A stretch of 64,000 nucleotides of DNA. Origin: DUPU01 sp050952465. Its GTDB lineage: Bacteria > Bacillota > Dehalobacteriia > Dehalobacteriales > Dehalobacteriaceae. The translations under genes were made by a program, and so were the position numbers. The notes under the pieces were generated by a model, which was not told where the DNA came from, made no database searches, and saw only the letters and a program-made list of their open reading frames with translations. The stretch covers positions 269,351-333,350 of the forward strand of contig JBMNKZ010000002.1 of the NCBI GenBank assembly GCA_050952465.1, in the 5' to 3' direction. This document shows, one piece after another, positions 1 to 7,340 of this stretch (positions are counted from its first letter, which is position 1; every line of letters starts with the position of its first letter).

Positions 1-234
1 TAAACTAAGAAAATAACTGGTTATAAAAAATATATATCTTGCATTAAAATTCAAATTCTCTTTAAAAGGTGCTGTTATATTTGATTTTTATTGCTTTTTA
101 TTGATAAATATTGTTGTTTATACTATTATATTTTTCCTTTTATTTATTGTATTGCATAATTCAATAATATATAATTTTATTATATTATTCGATAATTTAT
201 TTTTGAGAATATTCCAACAAGGAATGAGAATACT

Positions 235-1065
235 GTGAAGATCACTTTTTTCAGTAAAGAAAGTTGGGAGATTAATAAATTTCACTTTCATGATGAACTT
301 GAAATTTTACTTATCCTCTCAGAGGGAAACCATTTTTTTATAGGTAATAAAATATATCCTTTAAAAAGAGGAAGCTTATTTATTTTGAACAATACAGATT
401 TGCACCGTACTGTAGCGAAGGAAAAAAGTCTTTATCAATTTTATTCTGTACGTTTTTTCCCCGAAGAAATTGCGGGTATTTCTACTAATACATTTAATTT
501 ACTAAGCTGCTTTGAAGATCATGACGATTTCAATCATAGAATACAACTTAACAGCGACCAGTTAGATCATTTGCTAAAATTAATAAATAAGGCAGAATAT
601 TATTTAAGTACAGATTGCTCTGCATACGGCAAGGAGATTTTTATTAAGATTCAATTGGCAGAACTATTAATATATATTAATTTTTTATATAGATCTTGTC
701 TCCGTCCTCTTCCCCCTAAAGAAAAGGATATTACAAAAATGCTTCCAATTATTAAATATATAAGAGAAAATGCTTTACAGAACCTTAACCTGGATATCCT
801 GGCACAAAGGTTTTTTATCAGCAAATATTATCTTTGTCATAATTTTAAAAAAACCATGGGTTTTACCATTAATGAATATATTATCAGTCGCAGGCTTATG
901 GAAGCCAAAACATTACTCAGAAAAGGATGTAATGTATCTACTACTGCGGAAAAAACGGGTTTTAATAGTGTTGCCCATTTTATCCGAACCTTTAAAAAAT
1001 TTGAGCAGATTTCTCCAAAACAATATGCCAAACAATTCTTAACATATATTAATTCTAATCCTTGA
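235..1065 (+). CDS. AraC-family transcriptional regulator
   Basis: This 276-residue protein has the classic AraC layout: an N-terminal cupin-like sensing domain (about residues 1-130, rich in His and aromatic residues) and a C-terminal double helix-turn-helix (about residues 175-270). The HTH region shows the LA-RFFIS-YYL first recognition unit and the NSVAHFIRTFKKFEQISPKQY second unit that ends most family members. The start is a GTG at 235, preceded by AAGGAATGAG about 8 bases upstream. The gene is isolated at the window edge, convergent with the next Fe-S gene, so its target is unknown; the family usually activates sugar or small-molecule catabolism genes close by, which here would lie left of the window. 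The upstream 230 bases are extremely AT-rich with no recognisable gene. Confidence 0.88.
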   Translation: MKITFFSKESWEINKFHFHDELEILLILSEGNHFFIGNKIYPLKRGSLFILNNTDLHRTVAKEKSLYQFYSVRFFPEEIAGISTNTFNLLSCFEDHDDFNHRIQLNSDQLDHLLKLINKAEYYLSTDCSAYGKEIFIKIQLAELLIYINFLYRSCLRPLPPKEKDITKMLPIIKYIRENALQNLNLDILAQRFFISKYYLCHNFKKTMGFTINEYIISRRLMEAKTLLRKGCNVSTTAEKTGFNSVAHFIRTFKKFEQISPKQYAKQFLTYINSNP

Positions 1066-1104
1066 TAACCTTTTTGGGTTCCTAAATATTTCAAAACTCA
1101 CGAG

Positions 1105-1134
1105 AAAATAGGCCGAGCATACTCGCCCGGCCTA
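1105..1134 (-). terminator. Rho-independent terminator of the Fe-S protein gene
   Basis: A 7-bp stem TAGGCCG/CGGCCTA (1109-1115 with 1128-1134) can be read in either direction, but the T run (TTTTC) follows it only on the minus strand. It therefore serves the minus-strand ferredoxin-like gene ending at 1180. Confidence 0.55.
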
Positions 1135-1179
1135 ACTAAATACAATATAGTTATATTTAATTCTCTAACCAACAAAAAA

Positions 1180-1923
1180 TTATCTAATACTCCCGTCCAG
1201 TCTAATTATAACTTCCCGGTAAGGGACAATTTTTTTGGAATCTAGCATGGCAGCCTTTACTGCATTAACAATACCGCTACAACAAGGAACTTCCATTCTT
1301 ACTACAGTGATATTTTTTATATCATTTACGGATAGTATCTCCGTCAGCTTTTCTTTATAGTACTCATTATCATCTAGTTTAGGACAACCAATAATAGTAG
1401 TATGACCTTTAATAAAATCCCGGTGAAAATCACCATAAGCAAAGGCCGTACAATCTGCCGCTACCAATAGGTCGGCCCCCTTAAAATAATCCGCTCGAGG
1501 GTTGACTAACTTTATTTGTACCGGCCACTGGGAGAGTTCAGAGGGCCTTACTTCACCCTCGTCTTTTACCTCTGCTCTTACCTTAGGGGTCACAGGGGCT
1601 TTCTCTCTGGATATTTTTTTGGCCATGGTACCCGGACAACCACATGGTAACTTCTCTACCTTATTGATTAATTTTTCTTTTTCCCTTTGTTTTTTTAAAG
1701 CCTCCACAGCTTCATCGCTGTATTCCTCAGCTTCTCTTTCGATAATTTTAATGGCGTCCGTGGGACAAGCAGGAAGGCAATCTCCTAATCCATCACAGTA
1801 CTTATCACTTATTAACCGGGCTTTTCCATCAACAATTTCGATGGCCCCTTCATGACAGGCATTGGCACACAAACCACAGCCGTTACATTTTTCCTCATTA
1901 ATATGAATAATTTTTCTTTTCAT
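1180..1923 (-). CDS. 4Fe-4S dicluster-like iron-sulfur protein paired with a Crp/Fnr regulator
   Basis: The product (247 residues) begins with a ferredoxin domain: C13-x2-C16-x2-C19-x3-C23 for the first cluster, then C43, C49 and C53 for a second, where the expected second Cys is Leu46. A charged linker follows, then a C-terminal half with scattered conserved cysteines (PCGCPG, AADC, IIGCPK, PCCSG), typical of a poorly characterised family seen beside Crp/Fnr-type regulators in anaerobes. I chose the ATG at 1923 because GGAGGAAAT lies just ahead of it; an in-frame start at 1992 lacks a ribosome site and would run through the putative operator at 1986-1999. The gene is divergent from the Crp/Fnr gene and probably controlled by it. 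Electron transfer or nitrosative/redox stress protection is inference only. Confidence 0.8.
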   Translation of the reverse strand: MKRKIIHINEEKCNGCGLCANACHEGAIEIVDGKARLISDKYCDGLGDCLPACPTDAIKIIEREAEEYSDEAVEALKKQREKEKLINKVEKLPCGCPGTMAKKISREKAPVTPKVRAEVKDEGEVRPSELSQWPVQIKLVNPRADYFKGADLLVAADCTAFAYGDFHRDFIKGHTTIIGCPKLDDNEYYKEKLTEILSVNDIKNITVVRMEVPCCSGIVNAVKAAMLDSKKIVPYREVIIRLDGSIR

Positions 1924-1985
1924 TTTTTTATTTCCTCCTCCGTTTTCCTTTAATCCCATTATAAAATATACTACAATAAATATAT

Positions 1986-1999
1986 GTAACAAATGTTAC
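1986..1999. promoter_or_regulatory. Perfect GTAAC-N4-GTTAC palindrome, likely Crp/Fnr-type operator
   Basis: Inverted repeat GTAAC (1986-1990), AAAT, GTTAC (1995-1999) sits between the divergent Fe-S gene (start 1923) and the Crp/Fnr gene (start 2051). Its geometry fits a dimeric Crp/Fnr protein. From memory this is the half-site type proposed for clostridial HcpR regulators; I could not check that. Confidence 0.6.
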
Positions 2000-2050
2000 G
2001 GAAAAGTTTTTTAGTAAATTATTTTTTATCATAATTAAGGGATGATTCTA

Positions 2051-2731
2051 ATGGATAAGTATTTGACTATTTTACAAAACAGTCTGTTTTTCCAAGATGT
2101 AAACCTTACTGAAATGAAAAAAATTCTTAATAATACTAGCCATAAGATTATCACATATCCATCCGAAGCAATAATAGCAGGAGAAGGAGAAAATTGCGAC
2201 CATTTGGGGATTATCCTTATGGGGAGAATTGAAATTCAAAAAATATATTCCTCCGGCAAAACTGTTACCATAGCTCAGTTTCGAGAAGGAAATTTTTTTG
2301 GTGAAGCGATTATCTTTTCTAACCAACATTTTTATCCCGGTACCGTAGTCAGCCGCGGTGAGACTAAGATTCTCTTCCTTCATAAAACGGCCGTTATCAC
2401 CCTATGCCGGGATTATCCCTCTATTTTAGAGAGCTTTATGAGATTATTATCTGAAAGAATCTTAATGCTGAATAAAAAAATCACCGAACTTTCATTAGGT
2501 ACCATCAGACAAAAAATCTGCTTTTTTCTGTTGGAAGAATATCAAAAGCAAAAAAGCTTGTTAATTAAACTAACCATGTCCAAAGAAACTTTAGCGGAAC
2601 ACATGGGCATTCAGCGTCCTTCCCTGTCACGGGAACTAATAAAAATGCGTGAAGAAGGATTAATAGATCTGGGAAAAAAATATATCACCATTAAAGATAT
2701 TACACAGCTGGAAGAAGCTTTACAGGAATAA
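2051..2731 (+). CDS. Crp/Fnr-family transcriptional regulator (HcpR-like)
   Basis: A 226-residue protein with an N-terminal cyclic-nucleotide-binding-like beta-roll (GRIEIQKIYSSGKTV...FREGNFFGEA, about residues 50-90), a long dimer helix and a C-terminal winged HTH (KETLAEHMGIQRPSLSRELIKMREEGLI). No Fnr-type cysteine cluster is seen at the N-terminus, so it is not a classical oxygen-sensing Fnr; HcpR-type proteins, which sense NO through haem, share this architecture. I prefer the ATG at 2051 over the one at 2042 because AAGGGATG then lies at proper spacing. It is divergent from the Fe-S protein gene, with a palindromic operator candidate between them, suggesting autoregulation plus control of its neighbour. 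Confidence 0.85.
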   Translation: MDKYLTILQNSLFFQDVNLTEMKKILNNTSHKIITYPSEAIIAGEGENCDHLGIILMGRIEIQKIYSSGKTVTIAQFREGNFFGEAIIFSNQHFYPGTVVSRGETKILFLHKTAVITLCRDYPSILESFMRLLSERILMLNKKITELSLGTIRQKICFFLLEEYQKQKSLLIKLTMSKETLAEHMGIQRPSLSRELIKMREEGLIDLGKKYITIKDITQLEEALQE

Positions 2732-2789
2732 ACCTATTTCAAGTTTTTGCCCGCTGTCTTATGTCAGCTGCCTTATTGCTGTATATTCA

Positions 2790-3653
2790 TTATTTCCCAC
2801 CAGTAATAATTACCGGGTAAAATACCAGGCCGACAACTCCGGGCCCGGTATGAACTCCAATCACGGGCCCTACTTCACCAAAGCCAATCTCTTTGATTCT
2901 CTTAATCTTCTTTAATTCATCAAAAATATATTTTGCTTCCTCTTTGGCATCACCATGCATAACTGTCAGCTTCAGGAAATTTTTTTCCGCTGCTTCTTTT
3001 ACCACTTCAATAATTTTATCTAAAGATTTCTTACGCCCCCGGACTTTAGCCAAAGTAAAATATTTTCCTTCCTCATTCACAGCAATTACAGGTTTTAAAT
3101 CTAAAAGACTACCCATAGCTGCAGAGACATAACCGATCCGGCCACCCCGTTTTAAATATTCCAATGTTTTCACGACAAAAATCACCGAGAGATTTTCCCG
3201 AATCTCACGAATCTTTTCTACTACAGATGGGAGGTTCATTCCTTTCTTGATAAAGTTAGCCGCCTCCTCAACTAATACCCCAATTCCCATGGAAATAGAT
3301 CTAGAATCAATGACTTCTATGTTAACAGACGGAAAATTAGCCGCCGCTAACCGAACCGAATTAATAGTACCGCTAAGCCCACTAGATATGTGGATAGACA
3401 GGATTTGCTGATATCCTTCCCTAATCAGTTTACTAAACAACTCTGTTACTTCACCAACCGACGGCATTGATGTGGATGGGACTTCTTTTGCTAAACCTTC
3501 GTATACTTCATTAGGATTGATCTCCACCCGATCCAAATACTCTCTGTCCTGATACACCACCTTAAGAGGCAAAACGTGTATATTATGTTTTTCTATAAAT
3601 TCACTAGATAAGTCACTGGTGCTGTCCGTAACTAAGGCAATTTTCCCCTCCAC
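2790..3653 (-). CDS. DegV family fatty-acid-binding protein
   Basis: The protein (287 residues) shows the family hallmarks: an N-terminal VTDSTSDLSSEF motif, the central SMPSVGEV segment (ligand-contacting TSxPs region), ISSGLSGT and DSRSISMG motifs, and a C-terminal HTGPGVVG loop. DegV/FakB proteins bind a single fatty acid and, with FakA kinase, present it for phosphorylation; no fakA is nearby, so the partner is encoded elsewhere. The start is GTG at 3653, preceded by AGGAGGG. It ends close to the convergent Crp/Fnr gene without a clear terminator between them. Confidence 0.92.
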   Translation of the reverse strand: MEGKIALVTDSTSDLSSEFIEKHNIHVLPLKVVYQDREYLDRVEINPNEVYEGLAKEVPSTSMPSVGEVTELFSKLIREGYQQILSIHISSGLSGTINSVRLAAANFPSVNIEVIDSRSISMGIGVLVEEAANFIKKGMNLPSVVEKIREIRENLSVIFVVKTLEYLKRGGRIGYVSAAMGSLLDLKPVIAVNEEGKYFTLAKVRGRKKSLDKIIEVVKEAAEKNFLKLTVMHGDAKEEAKYIFDELKKIKRIKEIGFGEVGPVIGVHTGPGVVGLVFYPVIITGGK

Positions 3654-3815
3654 AAAAAATACCCTCCTAAGCTTATAGTTTTTATTTAATTATTTTTCTC
3701 CTTTTTGTTCCTTATATACAAGATTTTTGTCTAATCACAAAACAGGCTTACTGTCAAGACCATTACTTCTTACCGGGAAGGTTCTCTAAAAAAACCTTTT
3801 TCCCTGCAAGTTCCC

Positions 3816-4568
3816 CTAAATTATCTTAGAAATATCCATTGGCAAAATATAATTAAATATTTCTCCTCTTTCCTCTAGTTCGGCAATTTCCCCATCCAAA
3901 GGCAGTACCTGAGTATTGGGGATCCCTGCATCTTCCGCAATTTCTTTTACTTTACTTTTTCCAAAAATAAAAGTATCTTGTCCACAGCAAGGGCAGCGGA
4001 AATAACTCATATTTTCAATTAAAGCTAAAATTGGAATATTTACTCTTCGTGCCATATTCATGGCCTTTTTCACAATCATTACCGTTACATCATGAGGAGA
4101 AGATACCACAATCAATCCTTTTAGCGGGATGCTTTGCATCACGGTGAGTGGAACATCTCCTGTCCCCGGCGGTAAATCGATTAGTAAATAATCTAAATCC
4201 CCCCAGGCACTTTTACTCCAAAAATCTTTAATTGCTTTGGTGATGATAGGACTTCGCCATATTACCGGAGTGCTTTCTTCTTCCAGTAAGAAATTAATAG
4301 ACATCATTTTAATGCCATTACATTCAGGAAGGATGAAGTAACCTGCCGCTACTTCTGCCTTGGCTTTAATTCCGAACATTTTAGGAATGCTGGGCCCGGT
4401 GATATCCGCATCTAAAATTCCGGTACGGAAACCATTTTGGGATAAATTCGACGCGATTAATGCTGTAACTGTGGATTTTCCTACTCCACCCTTGCCGCTC
4501 ATAACGGCAATAATGTTTTTTATATTACTTTTTGCATTTTGTGGTATTAAAAATTTACCAGTTGACAC
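3816..4568 (-). CDS. Mrp/NBP35-family ATP-binding Fe-S carrier protein
   Basis: A 250-residue P-loop ATPase of the Mrp/ApbC type, with the deviant Walker A motif SGKGGVGKST at residues 24-33, the DLPPGTGD switch and a CxxC pair in the sequence YFRCPCCGQ, which in the family co-ordinates a transferable 4Fe-4S cluster at the dimer interface. It lacks the N-terminal DUF59 domain seen in longer Mrp proteins, which is common in Firmicutes. The start is GTG at 4568 with TAGGAG upstream. Likely role: scaffold or carrier in Fe-S protein maturation, useful in this Fe-S-rich genome. It is a lone transcription unit, divergent from nadE. Confidence 0.9.
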   Translation of the reverse strand: MSTGKFLIPQNAKSNIKNIIAVMSGKGGVGKSTVTALIASNLSQNGFRTGILDADITGPSIPKMFGIKAKAEVAAGYFILPECNGIKMMSINFLLEEESTPVIWRSPIITKAIKDFWSKSAWGDLDYLLIDLPPGTGDVPLTVMQSIPLKGLIVVSSPHDVTVMIVKKAMNMARRVNIPILALIENMSYFRCPCCGQDTFIFGKSKVKEIAEDAGIPNTQVLPLDGEIAELEERGEIFNYILPMDISKII

Positions 4569-4760
4569 TAATGCCCACTCCTACATAGTTATTTTTGTTA
4601 ATCATAACGCCCTTGCTTAATATTTGCAAGACAGGTAAACAGACTTCAGCCCTTCTATCAAAAAGAGTTGTGCTTTTAATAGCATAAAAAAGGATTTACC
4701 TTTTGAATCTCGAAAAAAAAGGTAACAATACTATCATCTAAGCAACGGGAGGAAAAATAG

Positions 4761-6674
4761 TTGAAATTAGCCTTAGCACAAATGCAGGTAATTCCCGGCC
4801 GGCCGGACTTAAATTTCCAAACCATGGAACAAATGATTAATGATGCAAAAACTGCAGGAACACAAATAATTGTTTTTCCGGAACTTTGCCTTTCCGGTTT
4901 GCTTTTGGGTGACACCTGGGAACAATTAGCCTTTCTAAAGGACTGTGAAAACTGGGGGAAAAAAGTTATTCAGCTTTCCCAAGATATATGTATAGTCTTT
5001 GGCAATGTAGCTGTTGATTGGAATAAATCTAATTATGATCAACGGGTAAGGAAATACAATGCTTGTTTTATCGCCTACCAAGGAAGATTATGGGGCGGAG
5101 ATAACTCTATCTATCCTTATCGCATTAAAACCTTACACCCAAATTATCGGGAATTTGATATAAGCAGGCATTTTTTTAGTATGACCCAACTGGTAGAAGA
5201 AACGGGAATTAACATTGAAGAACTGCTCCAGCCGGTAGACTTATTTATTGCAGGAAAACCTTTTCATCTCGGTTGCCTTCCTAGTGGAGACAATTGGAGT
5301 GATGACGATACAATTAAAACTGCTGCCGTCATAACTAAAAAAAGACCGGTCGACCTTTTAGTCCATATCTCCTGTTCTCCTTTTACCATAGGCAAAAACA
5401 TAAAAAGAAACCGCATCTTATCCAGTCAGGCAAAAGATACTGCGATACCATTAGCCTATGTAAACTGCACCGGAATGCAAAATAACGGGAAAACTGCTTA
5501 TACTTTTGATGGATTAAGTTCTTTGTATAACAGAAAAGGAGAAGTTGCCGCCTTTTGTCCTGATTTTACTCCTATGCTCAAGTATGTTGAACTTTCTGAT
5601 CTGTATCAGCTAAAAAATCAAGGAGAAAAAATTAATTATGTTCCAGGAAGGAGTATTACTGATATTTATCATGCACTTTTCTATGGTACCAAGCATTTTT
5701 TAGCCTCCATCGGCATGAAAAAGGTAGTAATCGGCCTTTCCGGCGGCATTGACTCAGCAGTTAACGCTTGCCTATACCGAAAAGTCTTAGGTAAAGAAAA
5801 TGTGCTGCTGGTTAATATGCCTAGTATCTTTAACTCAGAAACCACTAAGGGCCTAGCCGCGAAACTCGCCAAAAATTTAGGCTGTCCATATACCATAATA
5901 CCTATTCAGGAGGCAGTTGATTTGACCATAAAGGAAATAAATGGAACCCCTATCACTAACCTAACCAGCGGTGATATTACTTACCTAAGCGTAAGCCCAT
6001 TGAATAAAGAAAATATTCAAGCCCGGGATAGATCCGCCCGGATATTGGCCGGATTGGCAGCTGCCTTCGGGGGAGGCTTTACCTGCAATGCCAATAAGAC
6101 CGAGATCACTATTGGTTATTCTACTTTATATGGGGATCAAGCCGGGTTTTTAGCTGCTTTCGGTGATTTATGGAAATATCAAGTTTATGACCTTGCTAGG
6201 TATTTTAACGAAAAAGTCTATCAAAGGGAAGTAATTCCCCAAGGGATAATTGATTTGGTACCCAGTGCCGAACTTTCTCTAGACCAAAACGTGGACGAAG
6301 ATAAAGGAGATCCCATTAGTTACCCATATCATGATTATCTTTTTTGCTCTTTTATTGAACACGAGAATCCAGCCACACCGGAAGATATCTTAAGTTGGTA
6401 CCGTGCGAAAACTTTGGAAGAAAGGTTAGGCTGTAGGGTGGGTTTAGTTAAAGAATTGTTTCCCGACGTTAAAACTTTTATTAAAGATTTAGAATACTGG
6501 TGGCAAAAGTTTACCGGGATTGCAGTAGCCAAAAGAATTCAAGCACCACCTATACTTGCGGTAAGCGGAAAAGCATATGGTTTTGACTTTCGAGAGGCAC
6601 AAAACGGCCCCTATTTTACGGCAAAATACTATGAACTAAAAAAAGAACTTCTGGGAAATGAGGATAAAGCATGA
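4761..6674 (+). CDS. nadE: Glutamine-dependent NAD+ synthetase
   Basis: This 637-residue two-domain enzyme makes NAD+ from deamido-NAD+, ATP and glutamine. The N-terminal nitrilase-type glutaminase domain (residues 1 to about 280) has the FPELCLSG glutamate motif and a candidate catalytic Cys172 in LGCLPSGDNW. The C-terminal synthetase domain carries the ATP pyrophosphatase loop LSGGIDSA (about residues 326-333) and the later ITIGYSTLYGDQAG segment. The length matches the long, glutamine-using form rather than the short ammonia-dependent form. It starts at TTG 4761 after a strong GGGAGG site and overlaps the downstream gene by four bases, so the two are translationally coupled. Confidence 0.95.
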   Translation: MKLALAQMQVIPGRPDLNFQTMEQMINDAKTAGTQIIVFPELCLSGLLLGDTWEQLAFLKDCENWGKKVIQLSQDICIVFGNVAVDWNKSNYDQRVRKYNACFIAYQGRLWGGDNSIYPYRIKTLHPNYREFDISRHFFSMTQLVEETGINIEELLQPVDLFIAGKPFHLGCLPSGDNWSDDDTIKTAAVITKKRPVDLLVHISCSPFTIGKNIKRNRILSSQAKDTAIPLAYVNCTGMQNNGKTAYTFDGLSSLYNRKGEVAAFCPDFTPMLKYVELSDLYQLKNQGEKINYVPGRSITDIYHALFYGTKHFLASIGMKKVVIGLSGGIDSAVNACLYRKVLGKENVLLVNMPSIFNSETTKGLAAKLAKNLGCPYTIIPIQEAVDLTIKEINGTPITNLTSGDITYLSVSPLNKENIQARDRSARILAGLAAAFGGGFTCNANKTEITIGYSTLYGDQAGFLAAFGDLWKYQVYDLARYFNEKVYQREVIPQGIIDLVPSAELSLDQNVDEDKGDPISYPYHDYLFCSFIEHENPATPEDILSWYRAKTLEERLGCRVGLVKELFPDVKTFIKDLEYWWQKFTGIAVAKRIQAPPILAVSGKAYGFDFREAQNGPYFTAKYYELKKELLGNEDKA

Positions 6675-7324
6675 AAATTAAACTTATTGGGTGCGCCTCT
6701 ACTATGAATGAGGTACACTGGCTAGGGTTATCCGAGGATATGGATTGTGAATTTCTTGATTTTGATCTTCACGGCAAACCGGCGAAACTACATACTAAAT
6801 TGCAGGAAATTATTGACCAAAGCCAAGATTATGATTTGATCATTCTCACCTATAATAGGTGTTCTAACTTACTAATTGATCTTATTTCTCCTAAAGTACC
6901 CATGATCTTTCCCAATACCCATGACTGTATCGGACTACTCTTAGGATCCAATGCCCGGCATCTGGAATTTTATCACAATAATCCAGCTGTTTATTATTTT
7001 AGTCAGGGATGGTTGGACTACGGAAGAACTCCTTATGCTGAATATCTGGAATATGTGGAAAGGTACGGGGAAGAAACTGCTAAAAGCCTAATTACTACCC
7101 TTTACGGAGGATATAAAAAGGCAATTCTGATCATTACCCCTGGTATGGGAAATATTGACTACTATCGAGAAAAAATGAAATCCATCGCCGATTTTTTTGG
7201 TTGGGAAACAGCGGAGATAGAGGGGGATATTGGACTATTAAGTTCCTTGCTTCAGGGAAAAGAAAACCCGGACCTGATTAGAATTCCCCCAGGAGTCCGG
7301 GTCTCGGAAGAACATTTCTCTTAA
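6671..7324 (+). CDS. DUF1638 domain-containing protein
   Basis: A 217-residue soluble protein with features of the DUF1638 family: an early small-molecule-like GCASTMNE segment, YDLIILTYNRCSN, the NTHDCIGLLLGS motif and a YYFSQGWLDYG stretch. The function is not established; as I recall, members occur in methanogens and anaerobic bacteria, often near corrinoid methyltransferase genes. It overlaps the nadE stop (ATGA), so it is co-expressed with NAD synthetase here. It faces the next minus-strand gene with only 16 bases between stop codons. Confidence 0.82.
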   Translation: MKIKLIGCASTMNEVHWLGLSEDMDCEFLDFDLHGKPAKLHTKLQEIIDQSQDYDLIILTYNRCSNLLIDLISPKVPMIFPNTHDCIGLLLGSNARHLEFYHNNPAVYYFSQGWLDYGRTPYAEYLEYVERYGEETAKSLITTLYGGYKKAILIITPGMGNIDYYREKMKSIADFFGWETAEIEGDIGLLSSLLQGKENPDLIRIPPGVRVSEEHFS

Positions 7325-7340
7325 GTTTTATTTATTTTCA

